From the NCBI GenBank assembly GCA_964057225.1, contig OZ059900.1, positions 9,744,501-9,808,500 on the forward strand: 64,000 bases of DNA, given 5' to 3'. The notes beneath the pieces were generated by a model. That model saw only the letters and a list, made by a program, of their open reading frames with translations. It did not search any database and was not told where the DNA came from. Each line of letters opens with the position of its first letter. The first letter of the stretch is position 1. The position numbers were made by a program, and so were the translations under genes. Shown one piece after another: positions 1 through 13,379 of the stretch. The stretch comes from Auanema rhodensis (taxonomy: Eukaryota; Nematoda; Chromadorea; Rhabditida; Rhabditidae).

Positions 1-972
1 GTTAGCATAATGACATGTAGATTCAATTGCAAATCATTCAAATTGCGAATGAAAGTAAAATAAATTAGTTGAGTTTATGAAAATTGCCGTTGAAAAGCAG
101 TTGCAATGTGTGATGTTTGAGAGAGAGAGCTAGACAAAGGGAAAGTTTGTAAGGTAAGGTGATCAATTTGACCGGATGTAAACAACAAGACAGCTGGATT
201 TATCGGATATGATGGCATACTTGCTGCCGTCGGCTTGCTGGAAATCTTAAAGCTTTCCAATATATACAAGATGCAACATTACGCGGCTGTCATCAGATCA
301 TACGTCTTTGATATGATACTACTATGTGTGCAACACCAGATGCACGAGAAGAAAGTATTATATGTTGGTCAGGTATTGTTAGACTTTACAAGCTCACATC
401 GAATAACATATGAACGAGCTGTATTATAAATACCAGATGTGGATAGAGCAAACACAAACGCGATAGGTATAAGACGAAGCAGAAACAAAGAAATATTAAT
501 TCGGCTTGTCATGTATATCTAACCCCCTGCTGTCTTATATATCTTGTATTAAATCTATTTTCCCTTGTTCTATCCGAATTGGTACATACATAGTAGTAGT
601 AGTAGTAGCTTTGTTTGAAATCTTGTCTAACCACATACGTATGCTTCATTCGACCCTGAGCTTTTGCTCTTGTCGGCAAATTAAAGAGAGCGCTAAAGCA
701 ATTGAGATAAACGGAATGCAGTATTGGGTAGAGAGCAGTTTCTTAGGCCAAAGCGATTACATATGGTCATTGAGTGCTTTAGATCTGATTACAGTGGAGA
801 CATCTTTTCTCACCATCTTAGATAATTAGCAACTGTGCCGATGGCTTCTTTTCTGTTAATTAATTCCGGCTTAGATCAAATAACTTGACTATATAGTGAA
901 ATAAGTAACTAATATCATCACCAAGATGAAAAAGAAAACGAAAGAGCCAAATGAGATTGTTAGCACTATATA
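1..972. other. intergenic, no gene seen
   Basis: Both strands carry only short open frames without convincing splice partners. A short TAG trinucleotide repeat sits near 591-608. I see no RNA gene. The right edge is set by the proposed last exon of the TBCEL-like gene. Confidence 0.5.
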
Positions 973-3441
973 CTATATAGAAGAAATATATATGTATAAT
1001 ATATACGAGCTGCCTCCAGTAAGCGTATGATTATTGCATGCTCTTGATCTCCCTGGTAAGCTAGTGTTATTCGATTATCTTACGAAGGAAAGCAATTTGA
1101 ATTTCTTGCCTCAATAGCTCTACAGCAGTCTTGTTACTACTCGACGAGTCGAGACAAAAACCCTCTTCACCTCTTCTATTTTTTGGGTAAGGTTTAAGTA
1201 TTCTGGGAAATACACCATCTTATAGCAGATGTTCCAGATGAATGAAAACATGAATGTATTAACTTCCTCTTTTAGTAAACATGCGAGAGAAAAATAATAG
1301 AGAAAACAGGAAGATATCTACAAGGAAATTTCGAATAATCTCAGAAAACAATGACAATCCTCTATTTTCATAGTTTTTACGATGGCAAGTTAGTGGCCGA
1401 AATTGAGAAAAAGGACAATGGATTAAGACGAAAAGTGTTTTGAAGTGATGTTGTTTGTAGCTCACCTTTGACAGATTTATCCGTTTTAATGTCGAAAGGC
1501 GATCCATTGTTTCTTCTTTTCTGATTGATTGAACCGGGTTGTCGACCACAAAAGCCGCTTGCAGCTTTGAAAATCGGCTGAGCACGTGAACAACTTGTAG
1601 CCAGCTGGTCAATCCGCATCTATAATTATGGCTCATTAAACACAAGTTGAATGACCTAAGAGATTTGTTGAGCATTTTTGACTGCTCATAATTATAACTA
1701 ATTACTTCTCCAAAGAAAAAGCGCAAAAGACTTGTTTCAAGCATTTTTATAAGAATTACTGGCATAGCGTGCAGAACGAGACATTAAATGACAAGAGACT
1801 AACCGATTGATGTGCAACACTTCAACAGTGTCACTCAAATTCTCAATATTTTCTTCATCATCATCTAACGAAAATTGAAATTCTGATAGATGCACTTCTT
1901 GTAAATTTGGCATTCTATCGAAAAACTTTCGTAAGAGCGTAAACGACAGATTAGTTCCATTGAGTATAAGCATCCTCAAATGAGGCAAATATGGAAAGTC
2001 AATGTTATCCTGAAAAAAATATATAAAGTATAAATATATATGTCAATTTATGCTATTTTATACTATGCCATTAGGAAAAAAAGAGAGGAGGCATAATGTT
2101 CAAATGTGGAATTTTTGTCGGATATTTCAAAAGATAGTGAAAACATTTAGATCAACAAAAAAGAGAAGAAATATTGGGTTTATAAGGCTGAAAAGCAATA
2201 GATATGTCATTCATTGTTATAACTATACATGTAAAACATATTTTACATGTTCTATATATTCACTGAATTGAATACAAAGACCATTAAAAAAGGTTTCAAT
2301 GGCTGAACATGTCATAAGAGGGAAAATGAAAGAACATCCAAACGAAAACAAATGAAATTGCAAACTTACGTCATAACGATCCAATGGATTATGGCTTAGG
2401 TTCAGTAGACGAAGATGGGGCAAATGTGCCAAAATATTTGAAACTGTTTGCCAATCCTTTAAACGATTCCATGCAAGATCAGCCTAAATCAGCATACATA
2501 ATAGCATGATCAGATGTTGATAATATATTCATATGTCGTCATTAACTATATGTACATAGTATATATAACAAAATCAACGCATGCGCATATCATATTGATA
2601 AAAAGGAAAAATACTCAGTTTTCTCTTGTTCATATTATAGTATTTAGTGCGATTATTAGATATTCCAAAGATCGTTATGATATATCCAACGTACCTCTTG
2701 CACATGACGAACGAGATTTGCAAACCGGCTAACATCGCCAACATGAGATATATTAAGATGATTGAGAACAATTAGCTCAAGCTTTCCGGAATTAGCAACT
2801 TTACATGGCGATGATGTCTGAATTTAAGAAAATTATCACATAAATATCTAATTTTGTGAAATATTGCTGAACATATATCATAAATTCAATAGATTTTCGC
2901 TGTTTTTTCACTAATTAGATTAAAACCTTTTCATAAAAATTATTATTGTTTTCTTTTTCAAATTGAATTAAAAATAAAATCTTATTTGCACACCGTCTGT
3001 TCATAGTCTGGCACATACAGTGGAGGACTGATGCTTGTCACGTGAAGCGATGCCAACACCATATGATATTGAGAATGAATGAGAAACGTGTGCTGCTTTC
3101 AACTTGCTTCAAACAAGCAACATGTTTTAAAAACAAAAATAAAAAATAAGAAATTTCACGTAAAACTTAGTGAAATGATGAAAAAAAATGCTTCGAGTCT
3201 AGCAGCTCTCAAAAATCGATGAAAGATTTCTTGATTTGAAAATTGAATGCTGATATGTTGGTTCAAAAATGGTAACAAAGCTAATTAGTGTCATGAACAA
3301 AGAAAATATGGAGAACGATTGCATAAGGTATGTAAAATTACTAACTGTTTTGCCAAGAATTAGATCCTCATCAATAGTATCATCGCAATCGTCCAGGTAT
3401 CGTTCTTCAAGACGGTAAACCAACGAACACGTCTCGTCCAT
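973..3441 (-). CDS. coel-1: TBCEL/COEL-1-like tubulin cofactor E-like protein
   Basis: Leucine-rich-repeat protein matching the tubulin-specific chaperone E-like family (TBCEL; COEL-1 in C. elegans), whose members regulate tubulin and microtubule stability in the cytoplasm. Exons with consistent phase: 3441-3346, 3095-2994, 2817-2695, 2483-2370 and 2009-1804, then an exon ending at 1466 and C-terminal coding near 1200-973. LRR signatures are visible: LKDWQTVSNILAHLPHLRLL followed by NLSHNPLD, then LRMLILNGTNLSF, MPNLQEVHLSE and GLTSWLQVVHVLSRFSKL, in the same order as in TBCEL. The last part (SSSNKTAVELLRQEIQIAF) resembles the family's ubiquitin-like domain. The start was taken at MDETCSLV; an in-frame ATG lies upstream at 3504. 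The acceptor after position 1804 and the exons below 1466 are uncertain. Family assignment is firm, 3' structure is not. Confidence 0.78.
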
Positions 3442-4640
3442 GCTGTCGATCAGCTGAGCGCGACCGGGCAAGACGAATGCCAGCCAGCCTTTCCCAACAC
3501 ACACTCACTAACTCACTCACAACCACACAACAAGCAAGCAAGCAAGCAGGCAAGTGAATGGAAATGAGAGATAGATTGAACAGAAGAGTGTGAGTAAGAG
3601 AAAAAAAGAGAAATAAATAAATTGAGAGATATTGCACACGTTGAAGAGATTAGATGAGACGACAAGAGCGCTGAAGACCCAGAGAGTAATCGTATATGCA
3701 CGGAATAGATAGAGTGCAGGATGTGAAAGACAGCAGAGACAATGCTGTAGAGTGTAAGGACCAGCCCACACTCGCAGCTGCACTCTCTCGCACACTATCT
3801 TATCGCATGTGTTTGTCTCGTGTTCCATATTTCTGCCTCTCTTGCCATCTCTCGCACTCTGTGACATTCCTATTTCTTTTTCTCTCGCTATTCACCGACC
3901 CAACACCAGTTGTGTGACGCAGCGAGGCTTATATGCGTAGTGTCTCTAAACTGCCCGTACTATTTCCAGTCATCTATCTGTTTCTTGTTGTATCCAGACC
4001 TCTCTGTATAGCATACTATCTGTCATCTAACCTGGTAGTCAGATTATGTCTGTGCGCCTAGAACTATCGCAATTGAATGCGTAGTCTTGCTGCTGTTCTA
4101 TCTCTGACTTCTTCTTTCCCGAATGCACTCTTATATATTCAAAATTTGCTTCTGCTTCTTTTCCTTTCAATGTCTCACCCTGACAAACCCATTGTGGTAT
4201 TGTGAAGACGAACACAATGACTCTCTATTATAATAATGATATTTCATAAGTATGTCAGCAGTTTATCGTTCGTCTCTCTTCGACACCATTCTATCTTCGA
4301 AGTTCATCTTTCTATCGTCATGTTCAAGGAAGTATGTAAAAGGTGGAGACATAGACGGATTGAGTATGAGCTTTAGTATGATTGAAACATTTCGCAAGAT
4401 GCTGTGAAATAATGGAGAGAATAAGTAAGTGCAGTCAGCTATGCGAAATGAAAACAAAGATTGGAAACAGATACGCAGGAGAGTTTTGAGAATTTCCTGA
4501 AAATGAGAACGACGACAACTAAAAGGCGAAGATGAAGAAGGAGGGCTGGAAAAGATGCAAAGCGGTGAAGGTGAAGGTGACAGAGGGAGATGAAATACGA
4601 AAGAGAGAATGAATAATGAAAAGTAGCATATTTCTAGATT
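3442..4640. other. upstream region of the TBCEL-like gene, low-complexity tracts
   Basis: It holds CAAG/CAGG repeats (about 3530-3552), purine-rich (3560-3640) and pyrimidine-rich (3780-3890) stretches, and GA-rich sequence at 4500-4610. This is presumably 5' flank or UTR. No supported exon was found; the serine/leucine-rich open frames here follow the simple sequence. Confidence 0.4.
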
Positions 4641-4654
4641 CCCCGTAGGCAAAC

Positions 4655-4914
4655 TTATGCAAGAGTGCATGGTAACGCAAGAGAAGCAACGCATTCACTG
4701 GCATTAGGAGAAGTGATGCCATCCGGATTGATAAATTTACTTTCCCATGCAAGCAATTTGAAAAGGTTGAGAGAATTGCGACCGAATTTCAAAAGAGATC
4801 GAGAAGCCGATTCGTCTTGCTGCTTTATTCGCTGCGTCATCCAGATTTTCATATTCAAATGATAATTTGTCGACAAAGAATTCATTGAAGCAAATATTGA
4901 AACTGCAAAGGGAA
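4655..4914 (-). CDS. candidate orphan exon(s), unrecognised
   Basis: An island that is less AT-rich than its flanks and open in several frames. On the minus strand an acceptor (cctttgcag) ends at 4915. One phase gives a plausible exon containing LDDAANKAARRIGF that ends at a gtaaat donor near 4738. A frame running straight through instead stops at 4655 after ASECVASLALPCTLA. No partner exons were identified upstream, so this may be a gene remnant or a piece of a gene with long introns. I do not recognise the product. Confidence 0.25.
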
Positions 4915-4936
4915 AATATGCAATTTCTTTTCCCAT

Positions 4937-6318
4937 AATCCTTTATATCATATAACATCAATATACGGCTATATTTCAGTTTTCTTGAAGAGTGAATTTG
5001 TCCTTCTGAAAACGGCAGAAAGGGAGCAGAAAAATATTTATTTCAAAGTCAAATAGAAAAGACTTCTTCTTGTCAACTGTCTAGCCTTCATCATCATGTT
5101 TTCTCAAAGAATTAGTTTCTGGAAGCACGCACTTAAATCATCTCAACTAAGCACATTTGATCTTATTTTGGCTACAAACTTTACTGTCGCAGCCGCATTT
5201 GATGAGTATCTTCAATGCTCTCTAGGCAAAATTTACTATACTTAACTTCAAAAAAACATAAAATTGATGACTTTTCAGTTTTACGCTTCAGAGGTAACGG
5301 ATAAATGTCTGATCAGATATTCAAGTTGGAGTTTACTAACAAATGGTTATTTCAAATTTACACGAGTACGGTTTTATTAAATCACAGAAAACACATTAAG
5401 ATAGTGAATTTGAAAAAAAAACACAACAACCCCTAACCATATAGTTAAGATTATACAATTTCAATACTTGTTTGGAGGATATTATATCTATTCTTAGCTA
5501 ATATTACCCATTTGTTAGTCATATATTCTGAGTTGTCCGCAACAAGAAGCACAATTGCTTGTACGCCTACATATGAATATTTCACGCTTCACAAAATTGA
5601 TTTTCGAAAAGGCCACATGACCTTACATCTTAGTTTTTCGGTATATTAGATAGAAAATAACAGGAAAAGATTTCAAGGAAATGTACACAAAATTAGGCTA
5701 AGCTTATTGAAATTGAACTTTGTGTCGAATAATGAGCAAAAGATAGAAAATGAGGGTAGCAAGTTGGATAAAAATGATTAAATGAAATTACTTACTGCAG
5801 CTTTTGCAGTGAAAAAACATGATAAAAGAATTGATATACAACACAATTTCCAATATATCATAAGGATTATAATCATGTTGTATATCAGGCTGATTGCATT
5901 TCCGGCCAATAAGAGGTTCAGATATTGAAGGACATAAAATACATCTAATAATACTCAATAATTCTGAAATGGGTACGACTATACAAGTAAATGAATAATC
6001 GAAATAAAATAAAAATAATCAGGCTATATATGAAAAAAATGAGTGGGGAGGTGCATGATGATTAGGATACAATTGGATATTCAAATAATTCTACAAAAAT
6101 AGAACTCTGAGAGATTTTTCACCAATAATATCAAAAAGAATGATGGAAATTATCACAAAATGATAATACACGTATAGTTATTCTCATCTAGGTTTCGCTC
6201 ATGAAAAAGTACGAAAATGAAGTCAAGTTCGAGTTCTTGTTCTTCAAGTTCTTCTGAAGCAATACATTACAAGATGATTAATTTTTGATATTTCAAAATA
6301 GAAAATCTGGATGTGCAC
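4937..6318. other. intergenic, AT-rich
   Basis: Intergenic sequence downstream (minus-strand sense) of the TMEM87-like gene. No exon pair with proper splice sites, RNA gene or mobile element was seen. Confidence 0.45.
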
Positions 6319-9300
6319 TTAAAGCATTTTTGAAATTTGGAATTTCTTCATTTCCTCTTCTTCAGTATCATCCATTACGAGCTGATCAGTAAGATTTGTT
6401 GGAATATGATCTTCAATCCATCTCAAATCTTCCTAAAAATGAGAAAAATATGTATTTTTTCCGTCTGCTAGTTAAATCGGTAAAATTTTTGGTCATGAAA
6501 TAAATTTTTTTTCAAAAGTAAACATTATCAAAACTTTTCAGTTGCTTATCAATGCAAAAGTGCAATAAAATGATAGATTTGGAGAAGATCTTGTTAACAA
6601 GAACCATAAAAATACCTTAAGACCCCTCTCCTCTTTCTCTTGTTCACGAGCCTTTCTGGCATCAGCATAGCTGCCAGTTTCACGCATCGTCAAAGCATCA
6701 AAACCTGGAGCAGCCGAATTGAAGAGTTCATCTGAAAATCAAAAAATTTTAAACTGCTATTCAGCAGTTCATAGGTTTATAGCAAGGTGAGCAAAACTAT
6801 TTACACCTAAGCTATCAATACTTTCAATGGATTGCATGTGAAAGAGCTTATTTACTTGAAGCTAACCTTGATCATTTTCATCTTCGCTGTTATCCAATAA
6901 GGGTGTAAAAGCATATCGTTGGTTATTCTGAGATGGTCTCCAGAGGAACATAATGGCAATCAAGATTGACAAGAAGAGAACATGCCAGAAGGCAACATCA
7001 ATCCAGCTGAAAGAAGACAAAAACAACATAAGAATAGTTAGAACACAGTAGCTCTGTTTTCTATAACATTTGTTTTTATTTCAGACAAAAGTTTTAATTC
7101 TATCACTCTTTTCTTTTGGCTATCTGTTCTATATTCGGCAAAAACACATAAAGAATCAGACAGAAGGGATCTTCTTCCTCCTTAATTTCCATGTTTTTTG
7201 AATAATTACAACTTGTTCAAAAAGTTTTTTACTGTCTGTATTGGGACAGAGATAAGATTATAAAGCAAAAAAAAGTCCCTTGTGTTCTCACGTAAAGGAG
7301 TATTCAATCGTTTTTTTAACTTTACGTTATACTTTATTTTTAAATAGAATCTCTTGATAAACGTCATAAGACACACCCTTGCTTGCATTTTTAGGACTTT
7401 TATTGTGATTAAATAGTTACTATTTTATCATAGTTTAACTGATAAGGAAGACAACTTACAGTCCTTTCCATTCTCTGAGACAGGACGGAAATACGTGATA
7501 CATCAAGCTCCATACCATAAAGCATACGGATGCTAACACGGCGAATACTAATGTATTAGTGAAGTGACGATAAACGTTGAGCTTGACCTGAAAAGATAAT
7601 TATCGTAATAAGTGAAACCTGACGAGCCTAACCTCATTACGTCGAATACGAAGCGTTGACATTGTAGTACCAAGAGAAGAATATATCCAATAGAAAATAA
7701 TAACTTCAACAATTACAAGAGGTAAAGAAGCCAGCTGCTTCTGCTTTTGAGCTTCTACATGATTCTGAAAGACATTGAAGCTTAATAGCTGTATTCAAAA
7801 ACGCTTCTCCCATTAAGTATTTGTGGGAATGTGCTGCCGTGAAGGTTAAAACAAGATTCCGTTCTTTTTTTGAAGGATAAAAGAAGTTTACCTTGGAAAC
7901 CCGTGCCAAGCCTTCGACCGCACACAAAACAAAGTAGATGAGACCTAAGCCAGCAACTTGATTCAATGTTTTACCCAGGCGCGGCTTTACAACTCCATAT
8001 CCAACAGATACAATGATAACAAGAACGCGTGACATTGTACGCTTGATGCAGGAGACAAGTTCGGCAAGCTAATAATTGATTGATTGACTAGATTTATCTC
8101 TTTGATGGTATCTCACTTCAATTATGCCTTCAGAACTCATTCCAGAAGTATTCATTGTGGAATATTCGGATACAAAGAAAGCCTTTTCCAACATTCCGAG
8201 GATAATGACAGCGCCTGTTTGAATTTAAAATAAAATTGGTTTTTTTTATTAAAATTTTACCAATCCAATATTGAATTTGCAGAATATCCCTAAAGTACTT
8301 GAGACACAAATATAGCCAAATAAGAGCTAGAATGGCATAAACGACGCACATCAAAGTATAGAATCTTAAAAGAAAGAGAAAAATGCGGAAAGCTTTTGCG
8401 AAAGCAACCAACCTTAAAAGAGGATAATCAATAGCGCTAAGGAATCCATGAGGTGCTCTCCATTCGACTATTGCCGTTAAGTTGTAAGCTTTACCTTCTG
8501 GGGCATTTTTCGGCATGGACACAACATTAATCTATAAAAAAATGCAAAAAAATTACAGAACTCAAAATAGTTTAAAACTCACTTTCATAATCAGGAAATA
8601 TATGGCATCTACCTTGACTGTTTGGAATGGATGCCATGTTCTGAAACCATTTTTGTCAGCAATTTCATTAAATTATTTTAAAAAATTAGATGACGAATTG
8701 AGATTAACATACGATAACGATAATTTGGTTCCGCCATCTACAGTACGTCCATTCAGTCCCGGAAATGTTTCTCTCTTCCGTCTATTCCCGTTCAGCTAAA
8801 AATTAAATAATATATTATTAACCAGTTATTAAAAAAATTCTTAAACAAACGTATAGACTTACCAATTCTCTAATTTCCATTGGAACTGATTTATCCTCTT
8901 TGAAAAAGATTTTACCATGCGAATTCTAAATTCATTTAGTATGAGTCATCGGGGGAATATAATAAAAAATTAAATACCATGCAGGAATATCTCATTGGTT
9001 GAGATTTGTACCACATAATCTTAGTATAATCCTGACCCTCAGGAATATGTGTATCATTTTCAAAATAGAAAGCCTGCGAAACAAAATGAAATGATTTAAA
9101 TATCTGCTAATATACCAGATGATGTTTCAATTTATTGCTGTTTCTAGCGTCGAAAAATTCTTTATCACATGGTGAAGATCGCAGTACAACTTGTACCTGA
9201 ATGGAAAGAATCCAATTAAATGAAGATTTGAGGAAAAAAATTTAAAATAATAGAATTTGATGAAAGCAATTTTCAACGTCACAATGAGAATAAAAACAAA

Positions 9301-9557
9301 TGAACCTCAAATTCTAATTCTGCATTCTCATCGCATTCCAATGAAATTTGTACTTCAGTCTGGTTTAGAGCAGATTGAGGAAATCCCATTATTTGATACT
9401 AAAACAAGTAAATCATCAGAATGAGATTGCACTGAGACATGAGTATCATTCTTACTAAATCTTGGCGAAGTTCAACAGTTTGCTTCAGAATAGCAGGTGT
9501 GAGTAAGTTGGCATAAGCACATATTACTAATGTGCATATGTTTAATAACACCCGCAT
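6319..9557 (-). CDS. TMEM87: TMEM87-like GOST-family seven-helix membrane protein
   Basis: Orthologue-type match to vertebrate TMEM87A/B, Golgi and endosomal GOST-fold proteins with an extracytosolic beta domain followed by seven helices. At least a dozen short-intron exons read in order: signal peptide ([19 protein letters not shown], start 9557), lumenal domain exons (9456-8870), TWHPFQTVK and [16 protein letters not shown], then [86 protein letters not shown] and the family-typical [15 protein letters not shown], then an acidic tail ([11 protein letters not shown]) and stop at 6319. The ATG at 9557 is the first of the signal peptide and is preceded by non-coding sequence. Exon joins in the lumenal part (8600-8920) are the least sure. 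Confidence 0.88.
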
Positions 9558-10282
9558 GATACCTGGTCAATAAAAACATGTATAAGTGTACATTAAAATG
9601 GTTTCGATTGTTAATTCTGAGAAAGAAATAAAAAGCAAAGAAAACAGCATCTAATAAGTTGATGGCGGCCAAAAAATGCAATGTGGATGACACATCACGA
9701 CACAATGCGTACCAACGCGTGGCTTTCGTAAACACAGTGCAGGAATTGACAAAGCCCCAACGACACTGCTAACGAACACCACACATGTCGATCAATAACT
9801 ATACTCGGTGAAAATGAGTAAAAATGATATCAAGACCTTTGTCAGAATGTAATATTAAATTTGATTAGGAACATTCCCTTGTTACCTTTTCAGATCTTCT
9901 TTTCAGCATGTACGTTGCTTTCAAGTTCAAGCATTCTATCCCTTATATCCTTTCATCATTCTCTTTTTTTCGTCGAAAAAAGAAACAAAATTCATCGACA
10001 CTCATGAAATTTATCGATAAAATAAAATAGTAATACAAACATTGGGAAAAAAATTAAACAATACATAAAAAGAAAATAAGATTGATAGAAAACATACGAG
10101 AGAAAGAAAAATGGGAGAGAGTATTGAAGTATTTCAGAATAAAAAATAAAATACTGGTCAAATAGGGAATCCACAAATTTCTGAGAAATTTAATTAATTA
10201 TAAATATCATGAGGTGTTGGAAGGAACACTGAATCAAATGGATGGAGTTCTTCAGCTCAGAGTTCCTTCTCTTATTTGCATG
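9558..10282. other. intergenic
   Basis: AT-rich spacer between the start of the TMEM87-like gene and the stop of the acidic-protein gene, both on the minus strand. No gene seen. It contains the promoter side of the TMEM87-like gene. Confidence 0.45.
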
Positions 10283-10742
10283 TTAAGCTACACTAGCTTG
10301 AAGGTCATCATGATAGATTGGTGGAGAAGGGCATGGAGCAGAAGAAGAATCATCATCGTCGTCGTCGTTGTTGTCGGGTTCAGAATCACCATCGTCATCT
10401 TCCTTTTCAGAAGAGCTGCTATGGACGCTAGAGGGAGGGCTCGATGAAGGTGCTTTGGGAAATCGATGTAAAGAACGCAAAGAATACTGAATATATAAAA
10501 GTGATTAAGCTTTATTTTCTTAAACTTACTTTTTTTTCTAATTCGGTAGGTCTACGGTAACCCACACATTCGTAGCGCGAGAATCTTGGGCGCTTAGGTA
10601 TCTCACCACCATCATCATCAAAGGGTGATAAATTGGCTCTTTTATAAGCAGTAGAAGATCCGCTCCGAACAGCATTTCCAGCAGTATTAGAGGTAGAAGA
10701 TTCCGCTGGTTTGGAAGGAGTATCCTTTTTTTGCTCAGACAT
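10283..10742 (-). CDS. small protein with NLS-like patch and polyacidic tail, unrecognised
   Basis: Two exons, 10742-10530 and 10486-10283, joined by a 43-bp intron (gtaagt...tattcag) in phase 0, give 138 residues. The N-terminal part is Ser/Thr/Lys-rich with a basic IPKRPRFSRY patch that could act as a nuclear localisation signal. The C-terminal half is Ser-rich and then strongly acidic with a long Asp run, ending PPIYHDDLQASVA. The ATG at 10742 follows an acceptor-like ttattcag at 10781, as expected of a trans-spliced or 5'-UTR exon. Open stretches upstream (10870-11040, including MLRKFLFAGPFAWEN) might be further exons, but I could not join them in frame. No family recognised. Confidence 0.6.
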
Positions 10743-10780
10743 GTCAAATAGCTCTTCGTAATTGTTTATGATAACAAGTT

Positions 10781-11560
10781 CTGAATAAAATGAAATTAAA
10801 TAAGAAAATATAAACATTGTATAATAGAATAAGAAAATAAAATGAATAAACGATATAGCATATACGGCTGTTAGTGCTGGTGAATATTCCCAAATTTGAA
10901 GTTTTTCAATAGTATCATCCTGGACTGAAACATTACATTCCCAGGATGTATTGCAATGTAAAAAACGTTTCAAAAGTTGAGATCTGATTTACAATAACGT
11001 TTTCCCAGGCAAATGGACCAGCAAATAAAAACTTGCGGAGCATGAAGAATGGTAGTGAAAAAGTGCGAATAGTGAATGGTAACGCTTGAATCAAATAGCT
11101 AGTATTGCGAGATTCGAGAAATGCAATTCAAAATTTGAATGCAAGAAAGAGACCAAACTTAAAACAAAGAACCATTCAAGAGAGAAGTCATGAGAAGTTT
11201 CCTAAAATGAATGAACAGTTAAATATGTTTTGTTGAAGAATACAAATCTTGAGAATACCATTTGCGCCGCTGAAAAGGGAACAATAAAGAGTTTAACCTT
11301 ATAAGAATAAGTAGAACAAGTTATATGAAAATATATGATTTATCTTGTAATTTTAACGTTTTTCTTTAAATTTCTTCAATTTTTAAGGAAAAAAACATAA
11401 CTATATCAAACTATAAGGGAGGGGGGAGTTGAAATAGTTATTTATGAGTTTTATTATATAAACTATTAAACTATCTATTGGAAAAATCTATACATTTCTT
11501 GAATGTTTACTCTATTAATATTTTTTTTAAAATATTAATTTTTTTTTAAGATTATAAAGA

Positions 11561-11592
<32 letters not shown>

Positions 11593-12100
11593 AAGAGAGA
11601 GGGAGAGAGAGGGAGCGAGAGAAAGAAATTTTGGAATATTTTAATGCTGAAAATAAGAATTTGAACTAAACAATTACTGAAATAGATTTTAAAAGTAAAT
11701 TTGAAAAACTCATACTGCTAGTCATAAACGACCGATTCTCATGAACATCTGGAGAAGGTATGAGAATTGCTGTAAGATGAGGAAATTTCATGGAGAAGGC
11801 CATACAACAAAAAACATTTGAGTCACAAAGACAGCGCAGATGCATTTTGTGAAATATATTGCGATTTTTGAATTTAATGTTTTGAATTTGAAATGTGGAA
11901 ATGGCAATAAAGAAAGAAGATTCAAATTCAGTGTTTTCAAGTAGTGGAAGATGCTAATTGACTTTAAATTTCAGATTAAAAGTGAGGTGATTTTAAAAAA
12001 AAATGGAGCAAATTATTGAAAATACTTCAAAATATTTCATTATAATCCCTTAGTTGAGGAATATAATTTGGAATATATAAAGCATAAAGACCCCCCAAAA
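10781..12100. other. intergenic or unresolved 5' exons; GA microsatellite at 11561-11626
   Basis: It contains conflicting open frames at 10870-11040 on the minus strand and a long GA/GAAA purine tract at 11561-11626. The rest is AT-rich sequence with no supported gene. Confidence 0.4.
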
Positions 12101-12109
12101 TCTAAGATA

Positions 12110-12650
12110 GGGTCTTAAGATCTCATTAATTCTGAAGAGCCTTTTTTGGAATCATGTTGTGAAAGCAAGACTTTGTCGGCCAAATGAGAAGAAATGTGAT
12201 CACGTGTAGGCATATATTCAAGTGTCTCATTAATTATTTCAATATAAATATGGTGAGCAACGCAAAGCGAATCCTTCTTCGTATCGCTCATCGGTCTAGC
12301 AGCATCATTAGTAGTGCTCTATTCTTCTTATTAGCATCATTTGAAGCACTCTTCATATGATCTTTGATATTTATGTTGGATTTTCCTTTAATTACTTTGC
12401 TTTCCGAATGTTGCTTGAAATTTAAAATTTTTCTCTTTTATGCTCATGAAGCTTATAAAAGAGCTAGATAGAGTTGATTAAAGCTTCTATTTAGATGCAA
12501 CGTTCTGACATAGCAACCACATCCTCATTGCAATCGCTGTAATTGAGCATCCAGGACCTTTTCATGCAGCGTAATCCTTACCATTCATTATATTGGGATT
12601 AGCACCTGCCTGGCATCTGTTCTCTACAATTAGAAATATAATATTACTAT
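12110..12650 (-). pseudogene. ankyrin-repeat-like gene remnant
   Basis: Coding-like pieces occur on the minus strand without an intact gene around them. Near 12620 an acceptor (aattgtag) precedes QAGANPNIMN, which resembles the end of one ankyrin repeat. About 80 bp on, NEDVVAM (near 12530) resembles the second helix of the next repeat but in a different frame. A later stretch from about 12314 to the TAA near 12119 is open for about 65 codons and looks coding (DAARPMSDTKKDSLC, HIYIEIINETLEYMPTRDH, HISSHLADKVLL). Frame changes and stops between the pieces suggest decay. An intact gene with unseen splicing is the alternative. Confidence 0.35.
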
Positions 12651-13379
12651 TAAAATACAAAAACAAAGTTAAAAGTGCTTGAAAGAATAAAAACAGAAAA
12701 AATTATTAAATATGACTTCAAATTTGAAAAATGAACCTAATATGACCTTTTAAGATCGAATTGTTTCTCTGACAAAAAGAAAATTAAGAGAAATGTACCA
12801 GCGGAAAATGAACAGTTAAATTAATTTTAAAATGCTGCATAAAGCTTTCCAATATTTTAATTTTTGAAAGACATTGTTGTTTTAACGGTTGAGTTTGAAA
12901 ATAGGTTCAAATGAGATTTCCCGCTATTTTAGCAGGGTACAAGAGTTTGTATTTCAAAAATGAATTGATTTTTTTCCAAATATTACAGAGAGAAATTTCA
13001 TTTTCAGAAAAAAGTATATAATATTATTATTCTCATATAAACAATACGCAATTCTCTCATAAATTTTATTGTAAAACGACACAAAGCTGAAAATTCAAGT
13101 CGTACAATTGACATCATCGTAAAGTTTTTGGGAAAGGTTATAGTACAAAAGAGATACAAAATGTTGAGAAGAATAAAGATAAGAAAGATTGTTAAGAAAG
13201 AATGTTCATTGGGATAAATCGAGAAAAATACAAAATAAATGAAAATCAGTTAGCAGCCGCTCTTGGAGAGCGCAGCAATAAGAATGACTTGATTCAAATC
13301 GAAGGTCAAGCGATAGCTCAAAGCCAGGGGTCAAGCAATGGCTCAATTAAAGGCTTAGCCGATAGCTAACGCAAATGCT
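12651..13379. other. intergenic, AT-rich
   Basis: No supported gene. It lies downstream of the repeat-protein gene (minus strand) and upstream of the ankyrin-like remnant. Confidence 0.4.
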
